64,000 nucleotides of DNA, taken from NCBI GenBank assembly GCA_028714695.1, contig JAQTLX010000006.1, forward strand, positions 62,001 through 126,000, read 5' to 3'. How positions within the stretch are numbered: position 1 is the first letter of the stretch; each line of letters begins with the position of its first letter. The notes beneath the pieces are model-generated. The model ran no database searches. It saw nothing but the letters and a program-made list of their open reading frames with translations, and was not told the DNA's origin. Positions 10,185 to 18,529 of the stretch are shown here, one piece after another. This stretch comes from Ignavibacteria bacterium (GTDB lineage Bacteria > Bacteroidota > Ignavibacteria > Tepidaquicellales > Tepidaquicellaceae). The translations under genes and the position numbers were made by a program.

Positions 10185-10216
10185 TAAAAAGACTGTGGGA
10201 TTTATTTAAGAAATAA
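10159..10216 (+). repeat. 26-bp direct duplication of a gene 3' end
   Basis: The last 26 bases of the P-loop gene (10159-10184, encoding RLWNLFKK and the stop) recur at 10191-10216 with two differences, separated by six bases. It looks like a short tandem duplication that left the gene intact. Confidence 0.85.
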
Positions 10217-10243
10217 TTCTTATTTTTATCATTCATCGTTGTT

Positions 10244-10272
10244 AGAGCGGGTTAAAGCCCGCTCTTTTTTTT
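10244..10272 (+). terminator. Rho-independent terminator after the P-loop gene
   Basis: An 8-bp GC-rich stem (AGAGCGGG at 10244-10251 with CCCGCTCT at 10258-10265), a six-base loop and a run of T to 10273. Confidence 0.9.
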
Positions 10273-10288
10273 TAGCAAAAAGCATTAT

Positions 10289-10356
10289 CACACAGATTCA
10301 CCCGCCACAAAAACTATTGGCAGGCTCCGGATACACAGAGCCACACAGAGAAAAGA
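10289..10356. repeat. Intergenic 'CTCTGTG' repeat fragment
   Basis: On the minus strand this piece reads TTTTCTCTGTGTGGCTCTGTG followed by a ...GTGGCGGGTGAATCTGTGTG stretch. It is built from the same phrases as the large array at 60148-61180. It lies between a terminator and the next gene and is not coding. Confidence 0.7.
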
Positions 10357-10460
10357 ATATTGGAACGGCTGATTACGATTTGTTATTAAAATCTATTATT
10401 GACTTTAGATTCAAAATAAATTATGTTAATTATAAGCAAGTAATTTAAAACGAGGTATTT

Positions 10461-12842
10461 ATGAATATCCGTTTATCAACACTGTCAGTTTTATTGTGCT
10501 GCTTTCTACTCAGCACATCATCTGCTCAGAATAAAAACCTTACCACATTTGTATCAGAGGAGCAGACAGTAAACGGTTTCAGCAATTTTTTTCTCGGTGT
10601 CGATTATTCCGAACCTTATATAGTAACAAATCCACGCGACCAGTTAAACATCATCTGCGCTTTCATCAACGGGTTTTATTACACTCTTGACGGTTTGAAT
10701 TGGCGCAGCATTGAACCACCGAACAGCGGTGATCCTTTTCTCGCATTTGACAGCTTGGGGAATGCATACAATACTCCCTCCCCGCCATGGACTTATACAA
10801 TTATGTCTGTAAGGAAATCCACGGACAAAAGAATTACCTGGTCCGGCAGCAATCTGATAACAAATATGACTGCTGATAAGCCAAGTATCTGCGCAAATCA
10901 ATCAGGCGGTATTTACTCAAATTATCTGTATTCCGGATGGCAATCCAATGGCGCTAATGACGGAACACATTTTTCGAGGTCCATAGATCAAGGCGCTACA
11001 TGGTCGCCTGAATTAAATTTAAATCCAGGCAGCAACTTTTTTCCTTACCTTGCTGTCGGGCCTGCCCCATTAGTTTCCGGCGGTATTTTATATTATGGAA
11101 CTAATAAAGGCACCTATGGTCCTATAGATACTATATATCAGGTTACTATTAAAAAATCTTCCGATGCTGGAATTACATTCTCAAATGAAATTATAGTATC
11201 GGATGTGCAAATTCCATTAAATTTAAAAGGCGGCGGAATTAAAACAAACCCATGTATACAAATGGCCGCAGACAACAGTTATGGATTGTACAGGGGAAAC
11301 GTTTATATTGTTTATACGGGTAAAGGTTCCGGTACCGATAAAGCGGATATTTTCTTTACCAAATCGACAAATTACGGTAATAACTGGTCTGCTCCGATGA
11401 GATTAAATGACGACAATACATTGAACGACCAGTGGATGCCTGCTATCTCAGTTGGCAATAACGGAAAAATATATATAGTATGGTATGATTCACGAAATGA
11501 CCCTCAAAACAATCTGACTTTATTGTACGGGACAGTATCTTCAAACGGTGGTACTTCGTTTTCTCCCGATTTTCCGGTATCCACGATAGAATATAATCCG
11601 TTAGAAGGTACACTTTATGGATTCATGGGAGAATACCTCGGTGTTTCGGCAACAGGAAATTCCGCAATTGCAGCATGGTATGATTCAAGAAATCATAATT
11701 ATGGCAGTTATGTCGGATACCTTCCTGATTTCGCAATGACGGTAACTCCTCAATTGTTCCTCGGAAGCAACGACAGTGCAACGGCAATGGTAAAGGTACC
11801 CGCAATTAAAGGACCATACACAGGCAATGTAAAATTTTCCTGTTCGTTGGATTCAATACCTTCGCAGGGAAATATCTCATATAATTATCTTACAAAAGAT
11901 TCAATTGCAGTCATTCCTGATTCGTTATTACTGAAAATTAAACTTACGAACGTAACTTCAGCTGGTAAATACAGATTACGAATCACAGGAAGAAACATGG
12001 CATCAGGCGTGCCGGTTCACAGCAGGATTATTTATTTAATGATTAATACATCAATGCTTAATATCGGAACAAACAGAAACGGCAGAGCAGGTTTCAGAGT
12101 TAACGATACATTGTATAACACACAACAAAGGCTTGTAATACCTAACGGCACAAATGTAACTGTACAGGCGATGAGCCCTGTTACTGTTTCTTCGAATACG
12201 AGATATATTTTCACAAGTTGGTCCGATTACGGAGATACGGCTCACAATTTCGTAATAAATAGTGAAAAATATCTTACCGCTTATTACAAAACGCAATTTA
12301 AATTATTTATAAATTCGTCTGTCGGTAATACATTCGGCGGAAATATTTTTTATGACTCATCGCAAACATTTACTTTCGGAGTTAATTCAAAAAGGTTTAC
12401 GTATAACGGTCTGTTATACAGTTTTGCCGGCTGGAGCGGGGTTGGAGCGAATTCATACACAAGTCAGGATAGCACAGGGAATGATACAACTATTACGCTT
12501 CCTATGTATAACTCTATCGTTGAAGTTGCAAGGTGGGTGCATACGACGGGTATTTCTCAAATCTCTGCTGAAATTCCCGGTGATTATAAACTTTACAATG
12601 CATACCCGAATCCGTTCAATCCGTCGGTTAATATTAAATTTGCATTACCGCAAAATGCACATGTAATATTGAAGATATATGACATCCTCGGAAAAGAAGT
12701 TGCAATATTACTGAATGAAAAGATGAATGCGGGATTATATACGTTTCAATGGAATGCAAACGGATTACCAAGCGGAATATATTTTTACAGAATAGGGACT
12801 GATAAATTCACAGATACAAAGCGTATCCTGTTGATTAAATAA
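10461..12842 (+). CDS. Secreted sialidase-like (BNR repeat) protein with T9SS sorting domain
   Basis: The 793-residue protein has a signal peptide (first 22 residues, ...STSSAQ) and an N-terminal six-bladed propeller-like half (about 30-420). That half contains Asp-box/BNR-type repeats such as SRSIDQGATWS, KSSDAGITFS, KSTNYGNNWS and VSSNGGTSFS. An Ig-like/InlB-type middle (about 430-690) follows, and the last 85 residues are a type A T9SS sorting domain (YPNPFNPSVNIKF ... GIYFYRI ... KRILLIK). It should be exported across the outer membrane and anchored or released at the surface. The fold is that of sialidases, but catalytic residues cannot be assigned, so glycan hydrolysis is not shown. A GAGG ribosome binding site precedes the ATG. 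Confidence 0.9.
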   Translation: MNIRLSTLSVLLCCFLLSTSSAQNKNLTTFVSEEQTVNGFSNFFLGVDYSEPYIVTNPRDQLNIICAFINGFYYTLDGLNWRSIEPPNSGDPFLAFDSLGNAYNTPSPPWTYTIMSVRKSTDKRITWSGSNLITNMTADKPSICANQSGGIYSNYLYSGWQSNGANDGTHFSRSIDQGATWSPELNLNPGSNFFPYLAVGPAPLVSGGILYYGTNKGTYGPIDTIYQVTIKKSSDAGITFSNEIIVSDVQIPLNLKGGGIKTNPCIQMAADNSYGLYRGNVYIVYTGKGSGTDKADIFFTKSTNYGNNWSAPMRLNDDNTLNDQWMPAISVGNNGKIYIVWYDSRNDPQNNLTLLYGTVSSNGGTSFSPDFPVSTIEYNPLEGTLYGFMGEYLGVSATGNSAIAAWYDSRNHNYGSYVGYLPDFAMTVTPQLFLGSNDSATAMVKVPAIKGPYTGNVKFSCSLDSIPSQGNISYNYLTKDSIAVIPDSLLLKIKLTNVTSAGKYRLRITGRNMASGVPVHSRIIYLMINTSMLNIGTNRNGRAGFRVNDTLYNTQQRLVIPNGTNVTVQAMSPVTVSSNTRYIFTSWSDYGDTAHNFVINSEKYLTAYYKTQFKLFINSSVGNTFGGNIFYDSSQTFTFGVNSKRFTYNGLLYSFAGWSGVGANSYTSQDSTGNDTTITLPMYNSIVEVARWVHTTGISQISAEIPGDYKLYNAYPNPFNPSVNIKFALPQNAHVILKIYDILGKEVAILLNEKMNAGLYTFQWNANGLPSGIYFYRIGTDKFTDTKRILLIK

Positions 12843-13202
12843 TTACATTTTTGATTTTTCGGAATTATCTTTAGCAACGTGTTTAATAATCTTTGTGAGG
12901 AGTTGTACAGGTACGGGTTTTCCGGTCGGTATCCGGATTGCGGATTTTGAGAGTTCATATTGTTTTAATTCTTCTTTAAAGGCTTGAAGATATTTCGGGC
13001 GGACGAATACGGAGTAATGATTTTTGAAAGCGGCAAACCATGCAACAATTCCATAATATTTGAATGCAGGCATGCCGTAACTTATTAATTCTTCGGCATC
13101 GGGTACTGCTTTTCTGATTAGTTGACGTATTTTCGTTAGTTTTGGCTGTACGTCTTTAGATTGCATAGCGATGTATTCGTCTATGGTTTTTGGTTTATTC
13201 AT
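12843..13202 (-). CDS. DUF1801 (YdhG-like) family protein
   Basis: A 119-residue cytosolic protein starting with the family hallmark TIDEYIAMQSKDVQPKL and continuing with ...ISYGMPAFKY and ...RPKYLQAF, matching the small DUF1801/iron-chaperone-like family of frataxin-related fold. The biochemical role is not established. Its 3' end abuts the end of the convergent sialidase-like gene. It sits upstream of two SRPBCC genes on the same strand, separated from them by a hairpin-rich spacer. Confidence 0.88.
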   Translation of the reverse strand: MNKPKTIDEYIAMQSKDVQPKLTKIRQLIRKAVPDAEELISYGMPAFKYYGIVAWFAAFKNHYSVFVRPKYLQAFKEELKQYELSKSAIRIPTGKPVPVQLLTKIIKHVAKDNSEKSKM

Positions 13203-13265
13203 TTAGTTTTTTTGCATAATACATTTTATTTTTTAGAAAATAAATCCGATTTTGGGAAGCAACGG

Positions 13266-13545
13266 ATATGCCGCCCCAGCGGGATTAGAATATTTAGAAT
13301 ATTCATTTTCCTACAATACTGCCGTGCCTACGGTACTCATCTATTCGTAAAACTCTTATACTAAAATAATGCCGCCCGCCCAGGCGGGCTCAAGAAATTA
13401 TATTACTATTAGGCTACCAAGATTTCGCACCTACGGTGCTGATATAATCATATAATTCTTTTTCTAAAATAATGCCGTGCCTACGGCACTCAAAGAGTAT
13501 AATGTCAAATGTACTACCAAGGTATCGCCCCTATGGGGCTAATAA
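13266..13545. repeat. Array of short covarying hairpins at ~50-bp spacing
   Basis: Five hairpins sit at 13324-13336, 13374-13389, 13427-13439, 13477-13489 and 13527-13539, with a weaker one at 13271-13282. The stems differ in sequence (GTGCC, GCCCGCC, GCACC, GTGCC, GCCCC), but each keeps its complement, mostly around a TAC or TAT loop. Flanks alternate between two types, ...CTAAAATAATGCC... and ...CTACCAAGNTNTCG.... This fills the 360-bp gap between the DUF1801 and SRPBCC genes; no coding potential was seen. Confidence 0.8.
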
Positions 13546-13562
13546 GATACAAATAGACGTGC

Positions 13563-13991
13563 TTATTTATTCTCTTCTGTATATTTCTTGAAGTTGTCTA
13601 AAATTGACTGCCAGCCGGTTCTCTGCTGCTCATGCGAAAACACATTTTCGGCTTCGAACGTTTCGACTACATTTGTTTCATCGCCGTTTTGCGAGAAAAT
13701 GACTTTCACTTTCCTGCCATCGCCTATTTCGTATTCAATCAGTTCGTTGGTTTTCATTGTTGTATATGTGCCTTCGAAATCGAAACCGGCACTTCCGTCT
13801 TTTGCTTCCATTCTGCTTTTAAATTTACCGCCCGGTCTTAAATCATTTTCTGCCCACGGTGTCTGCCAGTCGGCGCTTGCAAAATTCCATTTTGTAATAT
13901 GTTCCGGCGAAGTCCAGTATTCCCAGACTTTTTCAACGGGGGCTTTTATGTTTGTTTGCACTATTATTGTTGTTACATCTTTATTTTCCAT
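13563..13991 (-). CDS. AHSA1-type SRPBCC domain protein
   Basis: The 142-residue protein is a single START/Bet v1-like domain. It begins with the TNIKAPVEKVWEYWTSPEHITKWNFAS signature (given here in outline), contains LRPGGKFKSRM in the middle, and ends with the amphipathic helix GWQSILDNFKKY. Proteins of this family bind small hydrophobic ligands; no specific ligand can be named. The gene lies 22 bp downstream of a second SRPBCC gene on the same strand, suggesting a small operon of related proteins. Confidence 0.92.
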   Translation of the reverse strand: MENKDVTTIIVQTNIKAPVEKVWEYWTSPEHITKWNFASADWQTPWAENDLRPGGKFKSRMEAKDGSAGFDFEGTYTTMKTNELIEYEIGDGRKVKVIFSQNGDETNVVETFEAENVFSHEQQRTGWQSILDNFKKYTEENK

Positions 13992-14013
13992 GTGAGTAAT
14001 TTTTATTTATGTA

Positions 14014-14448
14014 TTATTGCTTCTCAAGAAAATTCTTCAAACTTTTTCCTAATATGGAATCCCAGCCTTCCGTGAAACTTTCTCTGCTTAAATCCGGATT
14101 ATCCTGTGCGAATGAATCTATTCCTATATGCGTTAGTTTAAGGCGCGTATTGTTATCTTCGGGAAACAATTCCCAGGTTACAAATGAATCTCCGGGCATT
14201 CCTTTGAATGTCCATTCATAAACAATTCTTTTAAACGGCAGAACTTCTGTTACTTTCCATACATGGAGATAGTCAATGTTTTTTTCGCGTATATTGAATT
14301 GAGTCTCAAAACCTACGACAGGTTCAAATGATTCCAGTTCTTTGAAATACCAGTATTTCATTGTCCTGTAGTCTGTGATTGCATCCCAGACTTTATCCAG
14401 TGGCGAGTTGTAAATATGCTCAATGATGACGGGTTCGTTGTTTTTCAT
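14014..14448 (-). CDS. AHSA1-type SRPBCC domain protein, second copy
   Basis: A 144-residue START-like domain protein with IEHIYNSPLDKVWDAITDYRTMKYWYF at the N-terminus (motif outline), a central ...WKVTEVLPFKRIVYEW strand pair and a C-terminal helix EGWDSILGKSLKNFLEK. It is related to its downstream neighbour but clearly diverged, so this is not a recent duplication. Ligand unknown. Confidence 0.92.
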   Translation of the reverse strand: MKNNEPVIIEHIYNSPLDKVWDAITDYRTMKYWYFKELESFEPVVGFETQFNIREKNIDYLHVWKVTEVLPFKRIVYEWTFKGMPGDSFVTWELFPEDNNTRLKLTHIGIDSFAQDNPDLSRESFTEGWDSILGKSLKNFLEKQ

Positions 14449-14533
14449 ATTGTGTTTGAGTTTAATGTTGTTACGTATGAAAACAAAAAACGGGGTTTTA
14501 TAGTTTAGATTAGATGCGGATGATGTTTAAATT

Positions 14534-14646
14534 CCTTCCCAAACCGAAGTTTGGGAAGGAGTAAAAAATAAACATTTCTACATCCCGATAAATCGGGATT
14601 TATAAAATGCACAGGAGTACGCCGAGGCGTACCATTAACGTAGAAA
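14534..14646. repeat. Palindromic intergenic element: hairpin plus three-way junction
   Basis: An 11-bp perfect stem with CGAA tetraloop (14534-14544 with 14549-14559) is followed by an element with an outer stem TTTCTAC (14575-14581) / GTAGAAA (14640-14646). The outer stem encloses two 7-bp hairpins, ATCCCGA/TCGGGAT (14582-14599) and GTACGCC/GGCGTAC (14617-14632). There is no T-run, so it is not an ordinary terminator. Confidence 0.8.
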
Positions 14647-14669
14647 CGAGAGTAGTATTCTTAAACTTA

Positions 14670-15371
14670 TTATTTTCCGTCCATTGCTGCTTTAAGAGAT
14701 TCCAGGTCCCTTGCAATCTGTATTCCGGGTAATTTTACAACGGCGCCTATTTGCGCTATAAAACTTCCCTGCACATCACCCGTTTTGTAAGTTGTAAAAC
14801 CGATGCGGTACAAACCCATAACGAGTGACTTGCTTGAGTTATTGACATCGCTGGTTATGCGCATGCATGAATTATATTTTTTCCCTGACGGCTGCGCGGG
14901 CAGTTCGTTCGAATCATCATTCTGAGCGTACATTTTCCAGGATGTAGTTTTTGCATTTGCCACAAAGTTTGAATCGTTCGTAATCAGGTCGGCTCTTTCG
15001 AAAGAAATCCATGTATCGAAATACTTCTTTCTTTCATTGAAATAATCCGAATAGTCGGACGTTTTAAAATCCTCTTTCCCCGGACTTAACTGCGGCGGAA
15101 TCGGGGAGACCATTCTGATACCTATTTCAGGTGCCGCTACGGGAATCCACAGATAAAGATAATAATATTTTTTTCCGCCTCGTTCTTCATCCGGAACCGA
15201 ACCTTCCTTTATGTAGCCGAAATAACTTATAACATCGAGATAAGGAATGCGTATTTCCTGACCGAATACAGTCTTTTTCCCGAGGTCCGCGTCAAAGGCG
15301 GGAAGTTTCTGCGCGTTAATTCCTTTGATGAAGAAAAGTGAAACAATAAAAAAGAAAATTAATTTTTTCAT
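14670..15371 (-). CDS. LipL32-like secreted surface protein
   Basis: The 233-residue protein resembles Leptospira LipL32 along most of its length. Shared blocks are VISYFGYIKEG (48-58), YYLYLWIPV (70-78), IRMVSP (85-90), YFDTWISFER (117-126), KYNSCMRI (165-172) and GLYRIGFTTYKTGDVQGSF (186-204). Residues matching the calcium ligands reported for LipL32 are present by eye: Asp119-Thr120, Asp152-Asp153 and Tyr166. LipL32 is a lipoprotein, but this protein has an ordinary signal peptide ending ...GINAQ with no lipobox Cys, so it is probably soluble in the periplasm or secreted. Its function is not known. It stands alone between an intergenic repeat element and a small gene on the same strand. 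Confidence 0.85.
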   Translation of the reverse strand: MKKLIFFFIVSLFFIKGINAQKLPAFDADLGKKTVFGQEIRIPYLDVISYFGYIKEGSVPDEERGGKKYYYLYLWIPVAAPEIGIRMVSPIPPQLSPGKEDFKTSDYSDYFNERKKYFDTWISFERADLITNDSNFVANAKTTSWKMYAQNDDSNELPAQPSGKKYNSCMRITSDVNNSSKSLVMGLYRIGFTTYKTGDVQGSFIAQIGAVVKLPGIQIARDLESLKAAMDGK

Positions 15372-15466
15372 AAAATTTATTTAAATGATTCCCCCTACTC
15401 GTAAGGCTTTTCGGAAACGCCCCGTTTTTAATGTGGTTTCCGGTCTCCACTTGTGATATAATATAT

Positions 15467-15949
15467 TTAATTATTTATTGATTGATTTGAATTCTTTGCT
15501 GCGATTACTTTAAACAATGCCGTACATTTCCTTCCCGCGTCATCATTGCCTAATCCAATGAACCATGTGCCGCGGCTGCTTGCACGGTACAGAAAGCCAA
15601 GCATTTCCACTCCGGATTCTTCAATTAAATTACTCATATCGGAATCTTTCCATTCTCGAACTTCGGAAATATCCGTCCATTGCGCCGCGCCCACTCCCTG
15701 TTCATCTTTATCAGTGAATACACCCCAGAACAAAAACCTTTTGGTAATACAAATCTCAGTATAGTTTGTTTTGATTTTTCCAAAGAAACCTTTTTTGAGA
15801 TTCGCGGTTTCAAAACAATTTAGAATTTCATTTTCAATATTGCCGAGTTTATGCTCTTCGGCATATTTGGTGATGATTTTTATGAACGCAGGTTTCATTT
15901 CGTCATATCTGCGTTCTACAGTTGAACGTGTATATTCGCTTTTTTTCAT
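15467..15949 (-). CDS. Hypothetical protein, 160 aa
   Basis: Not recognised. The protein is cytosolic (no signal peptide or membrane segment). It has a helical N-terminal third (residues 1-50, rich in Lys/Glu) followed by strands (TEICITKRFLFWGVF, AAQWTDISEV, TWFIGLG) in a pattern that could be a pleckstrin-homology-like domain of bacterial type. That fold assignment is an inference from strand spacing only. It is on the same strand as the LipL32-like gene, 95 bp upstream of it. Confidence 0.7.
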   Translation of the reverse strand: MKKSEYTRSTVERRYDEMKPAFIKIITKYAEEHKLGNIENEILNCFETANLKKGFFGKIKTNYTEICITKRFLFWGVFTDKDEQGVGAAQWTDISEVREWKDSDMSNLIEESGVEMLGFLYRASSRGTWFIGLGNDDAGRKCTALFKVIAAKNSNQSINN

Positions 15950-16147
15950 ACTATATAAATTTGAGTATTGATTATGCTGCCGAATCGGAAAATAATAAAT
16001 GGGATTGCCTAAACTAAATTTAAATAAATTAAGGAAAAAACAGAGATTTTACAATTCAGGAATGGAAAATTCTCACCTGCCGCTTTAATAAATGCAGCGT
16101 CCGGAGATAAATTGCTATTACTTATCAAACAATAACAAATTTACATA

Positions 16148-16180
16148 TAAAAAAGCCTGCTGATAAACACGCAGGCTTAA
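16148..16180 (-). terminator. Terminator of the YCF48-repeat gene
   Basis: On the minus strand, stem AGCCTGC (16171-16177 complement) pairs with GCAGGCT (16154-16160 complement), followed by a T-run; it lies 22 bp past the stop codon at 16202. Confidence 0.85.
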
Positions 16181-16201
16181 AAATTCTTATTTAATTAAAA
16201 T

Positions 16202-18277
16202 TTATTTTATAAGAACCATTTTCTTTGTCTGAATGAAATCGCCTGACTTAATTCTGTAAAAATATACTCCGCTTGAGAAAGATGATGCATTCCATTGTGT
16301 TTCGTAAACACCGGGCTGCAGTTTATTATCCAATAGTACGGCTAATTCCCTTCCTGTAATGTCGTACACGGAAATTTTCACAGAAGTATATTTAGGTATT
16401 TCAAATTTTATTGTTGTTACCGGGTTAAACGGATTAGGAAAGTTCTGTTCAAGTGAATAATTTGAAGGTAATACAGAAACAACGCCGTTTTCGAAAGTTA
16501 ATCCGTCGTTAGTTGTTGCTATAATCGTACCTGCCGAGCCGACTGCCCATGCATATCCGGTTGATCTGCCGTAAACGCAGTACATTGGAGTATGTTCGGT
16601 ACTCATACCGGCGACATTATAACCTCTCACCTTGCACTCCAAAGAATGATTTACAACGTACCATGCTTTATTGTAACTCATACAACTGATAGATCTGACA
16701 TTTGGAGGCGGACTATCGGTAGTATCTCCGGCATATATATCAACCCAATTTTCCCCGCCGTTGGTTGTTTTCGAAACAGAAGTCACGCCGGCGGAAAATC
16801 CTGTCATTGAATTAGCGAAGCAAATTGATCTGCAGGTTCCTGTCGATTTCTGCACCCATGTTTCACCGCCGTCAGTAGTTTTATATTTCCCTCCGTTGAC
16901 ACCGAGCCAGCCGGTATTCTCATCCATGAAGAACACACTATTACCCGATTTAGTATCTATTCCGTATTTTCTAATCCAGTTGTTTCCTCCGTTAGTAGTT
17001 TTAAGTATAAGACCTGTATCGCCTGTAATCCATCCTGTGTTTGAATTCAGAAAATAAACCGACCTCAGTGCCGATGTAACTCCGCTTTGCTGGGTAGTCC
17101 AGGCAGCGCCGCTGTTTACGGTTTTAATAATTATTCCGCTGTCGCCGACAACCATAGCCGTGACGGAACTTATTGCAAAAACGGACTGATAATTGTATGT
17201 AGACTGAGTATTCTGTGCTGTCCAGTTTCTCCCGCTGTTTGTCGACCTGAAGATGGCGCCGTTGTCGCCAACAGTCCATCCTGAATAGTTATTCGCGAAA
17301 TGTACTGATCTCAGAGATATGTTAGGAATCCTTTTTTCATAAGTCCAGTTCGAACCTCCGTTGATGGTTCTAATAACTGCCCCGCTGTCGCCGACGGTAT
17401 ATCCCGTATTTACACCCGGAAAAACAACCCACCTCAGGTTTCTTGTATCGGAGTTTACCTGCTCTATCCATTCCTCGCCGCCGTTTGTGGATTTAAGAAT
17501 CGCGCCGCCGTTGCCTACAACATATCCGGTATTAAGGTTCGGAAAATAGACTGAATTAAGATCTGTCGTTGTGTAATACTGCAATGTCCAGTCGGTACCT
17601 CCGTTTGTAGTGTAGAGCACTGCTCCGTTATTGCCCGTAATCCATCCCGTGGTTGAATTCCTGAAATAAACAGAGTTAAGATTATCGGAGGAACCTGTAT
17701 ATTGGGATTCCCAGTTGGCGCCGCCGTCAGTGGATTTATAAACAACTCCCGTATCTGCTGCAATCCATCCTGTATTGCCATTGATGAAGAAAATATCATT
17801 GACAGCAAGACCGGTAATTTGAGATTTTGACCATGTATTGCACCCGTCAGTGGTTTTGCATATAACACCGTTTGAGGCTAATGTCCAGCCGGTATTTTGA
17901 TTAAGGAAATAAAACTTTCTGGAGGTACTGTCCAGAATTGACAGTGATGACCAGTTAAGTCCTCCATTGGTACTTTTCAGCATAGCAGATTTGTTACTTG
18001 CAGCAGGCATATATCTTAATGTATAGCCTGTTTTCGCATTAAAAAACTTTATTGAATAGCCGTGATAATTAGGAAGGCCGTTAATTGTAATCCAGTTTCT
18101 TCCGCCGTCCGTAGTTTTAAAAATCGAATATTTAAAACCGGATACCCAGCCGGTCTGAGAATTAATAAACGACGCGCAATAAAGATTTTTATTTGTTGGA
18201 TATGGATTCTGCCAGAACCATTGGGAATAACAATTAGCAGAGACAAACAATGCGAGAAGGAGAATTATCTTTTTCAT
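16202..18277 (-). CDS. Secreted YCF48-like beta-propeller repeat protein with T9SS sorting domain
   Basis: The 691-residue protein has a signal peptide (MKKIILLLALFVSANCYS). About a dozen repeats of roughly 42 residues follow, each of the form TGWxxGxxGxIxKTTNGGxNW. This is the YCF48/HCF136 photosystem-assembly-like propeller repeat, which is common in secreted proteins of this bacterial group. The final 80 residues form a T9SS type A sorting domain (FPNPFNPVTTIKFEIP ... GVYFYRI ... KKMVLIK). In these bacteria such proteins have no link to photosynthesis; a role in adhesion or extracellular binding is only a guess. A terminator follows closely. Confidence 0.92.
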   Translation of the reverse strand: MKKIILLLALFVSANCYSQWFWQNPYPTNKNLYCASFINSQTGWVSGFKYSIFKTTDGGRNWITINGLPNYHGYSIKFFNAKTGYTLRYMPAASNKSAMLKSTNGGLNWSSLSILDSTSRKFYFLNQNTGWTLASNGVICKTTDGCNTWSKSQITGLAVNDIFFINGNTGWIAADTGVVYKSTDGGANWESQYTGSSDNLNSVYFRNSTTGWITGNNGAVLYTTNGGTDWTLQYYTTTDLNSVYFPNLNTGYVVGNGGAILKSTNGGEEWIEQVNSDTRNLRWVVFPGVNTGYTVGDSGAVIRTINGGSNWTYEKRIPNISLRSVHFANNYSGWTVGDNGAIFRSTNSGRNWTAQNTQSTYNYQSVFAISSVTAMVVGDSGIIIKTVNSGAAWTTQQSGVTSALRSVYFLNSNTGWITGDTGLILKTTNGGNNWIRKYGIDTKSGNSVFFMDENTGWLGVNGGKYKTTDGGETWVQKSTGTCRSICFANSMTGFSAGVTSVSKTTNGGENWVDIYAGDTTDSPPPNVRSISCMSYNKAWYVVNHSLECKVRGYNVAGMSTEHTPMYCVYGRSTGYAWAVGSAGTIIATTNDGLTFENGVVSVLPSNYSLEQNFPNPFNPVTTIKFEIPKYTSVKISVYDITGRELAVLLDNKLQPGVYETQWNASSFSSGVYFYRIKSGDFIQTKKMVLIK

Positions 18278-18477
18278 AGCAAAAATTTGGTTACCCTAAA
18301 CTTAATTAAAAATGAGATACTTAACAGCAAATTAAAATATTAAATAAAAAAAATCAAGCATAAAAAATGTGTTAATGAAAAGGTAATATTCATATTATGC
18401 CGAATAAAACTAAGAACTCTATAAAAATCCTTTTTTCCGTATTCCGGCATTCAAAAATGATTTTGCGTTAAATGCAT

Positions 18478-18510
18478 AAAAAAAGGGGGTTGATTACTCA
18501 ACCCCCTTTT
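18478..18510 (-). terminator. Terminator of the EF-G-like gene
   Basis: On the minus strand a strong stem (TCAACCCCC side at 18498-18506, GGGGGTTGA side at 18485-18493, loop of four) is followed by seven T (18478-18484 complement), 20 bp past the stop. Confidence 0.92.
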
Positions 18511-18529
18511 CAATATCATTATGCAAATA

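Noticed and set aside
10239-10448. Plus-strand 69-codon frame
   Set aside because: It starts inside the terminator stem and runs through a repeat fragment; no ribosome binding site.
13266-13545. CRISPR-like array suggested by regular 50-bp spacing
   Set aside because: There is no constant repeat: the hairpin stems vary and the intervening sequence also shares motifs. No cas gene is near.
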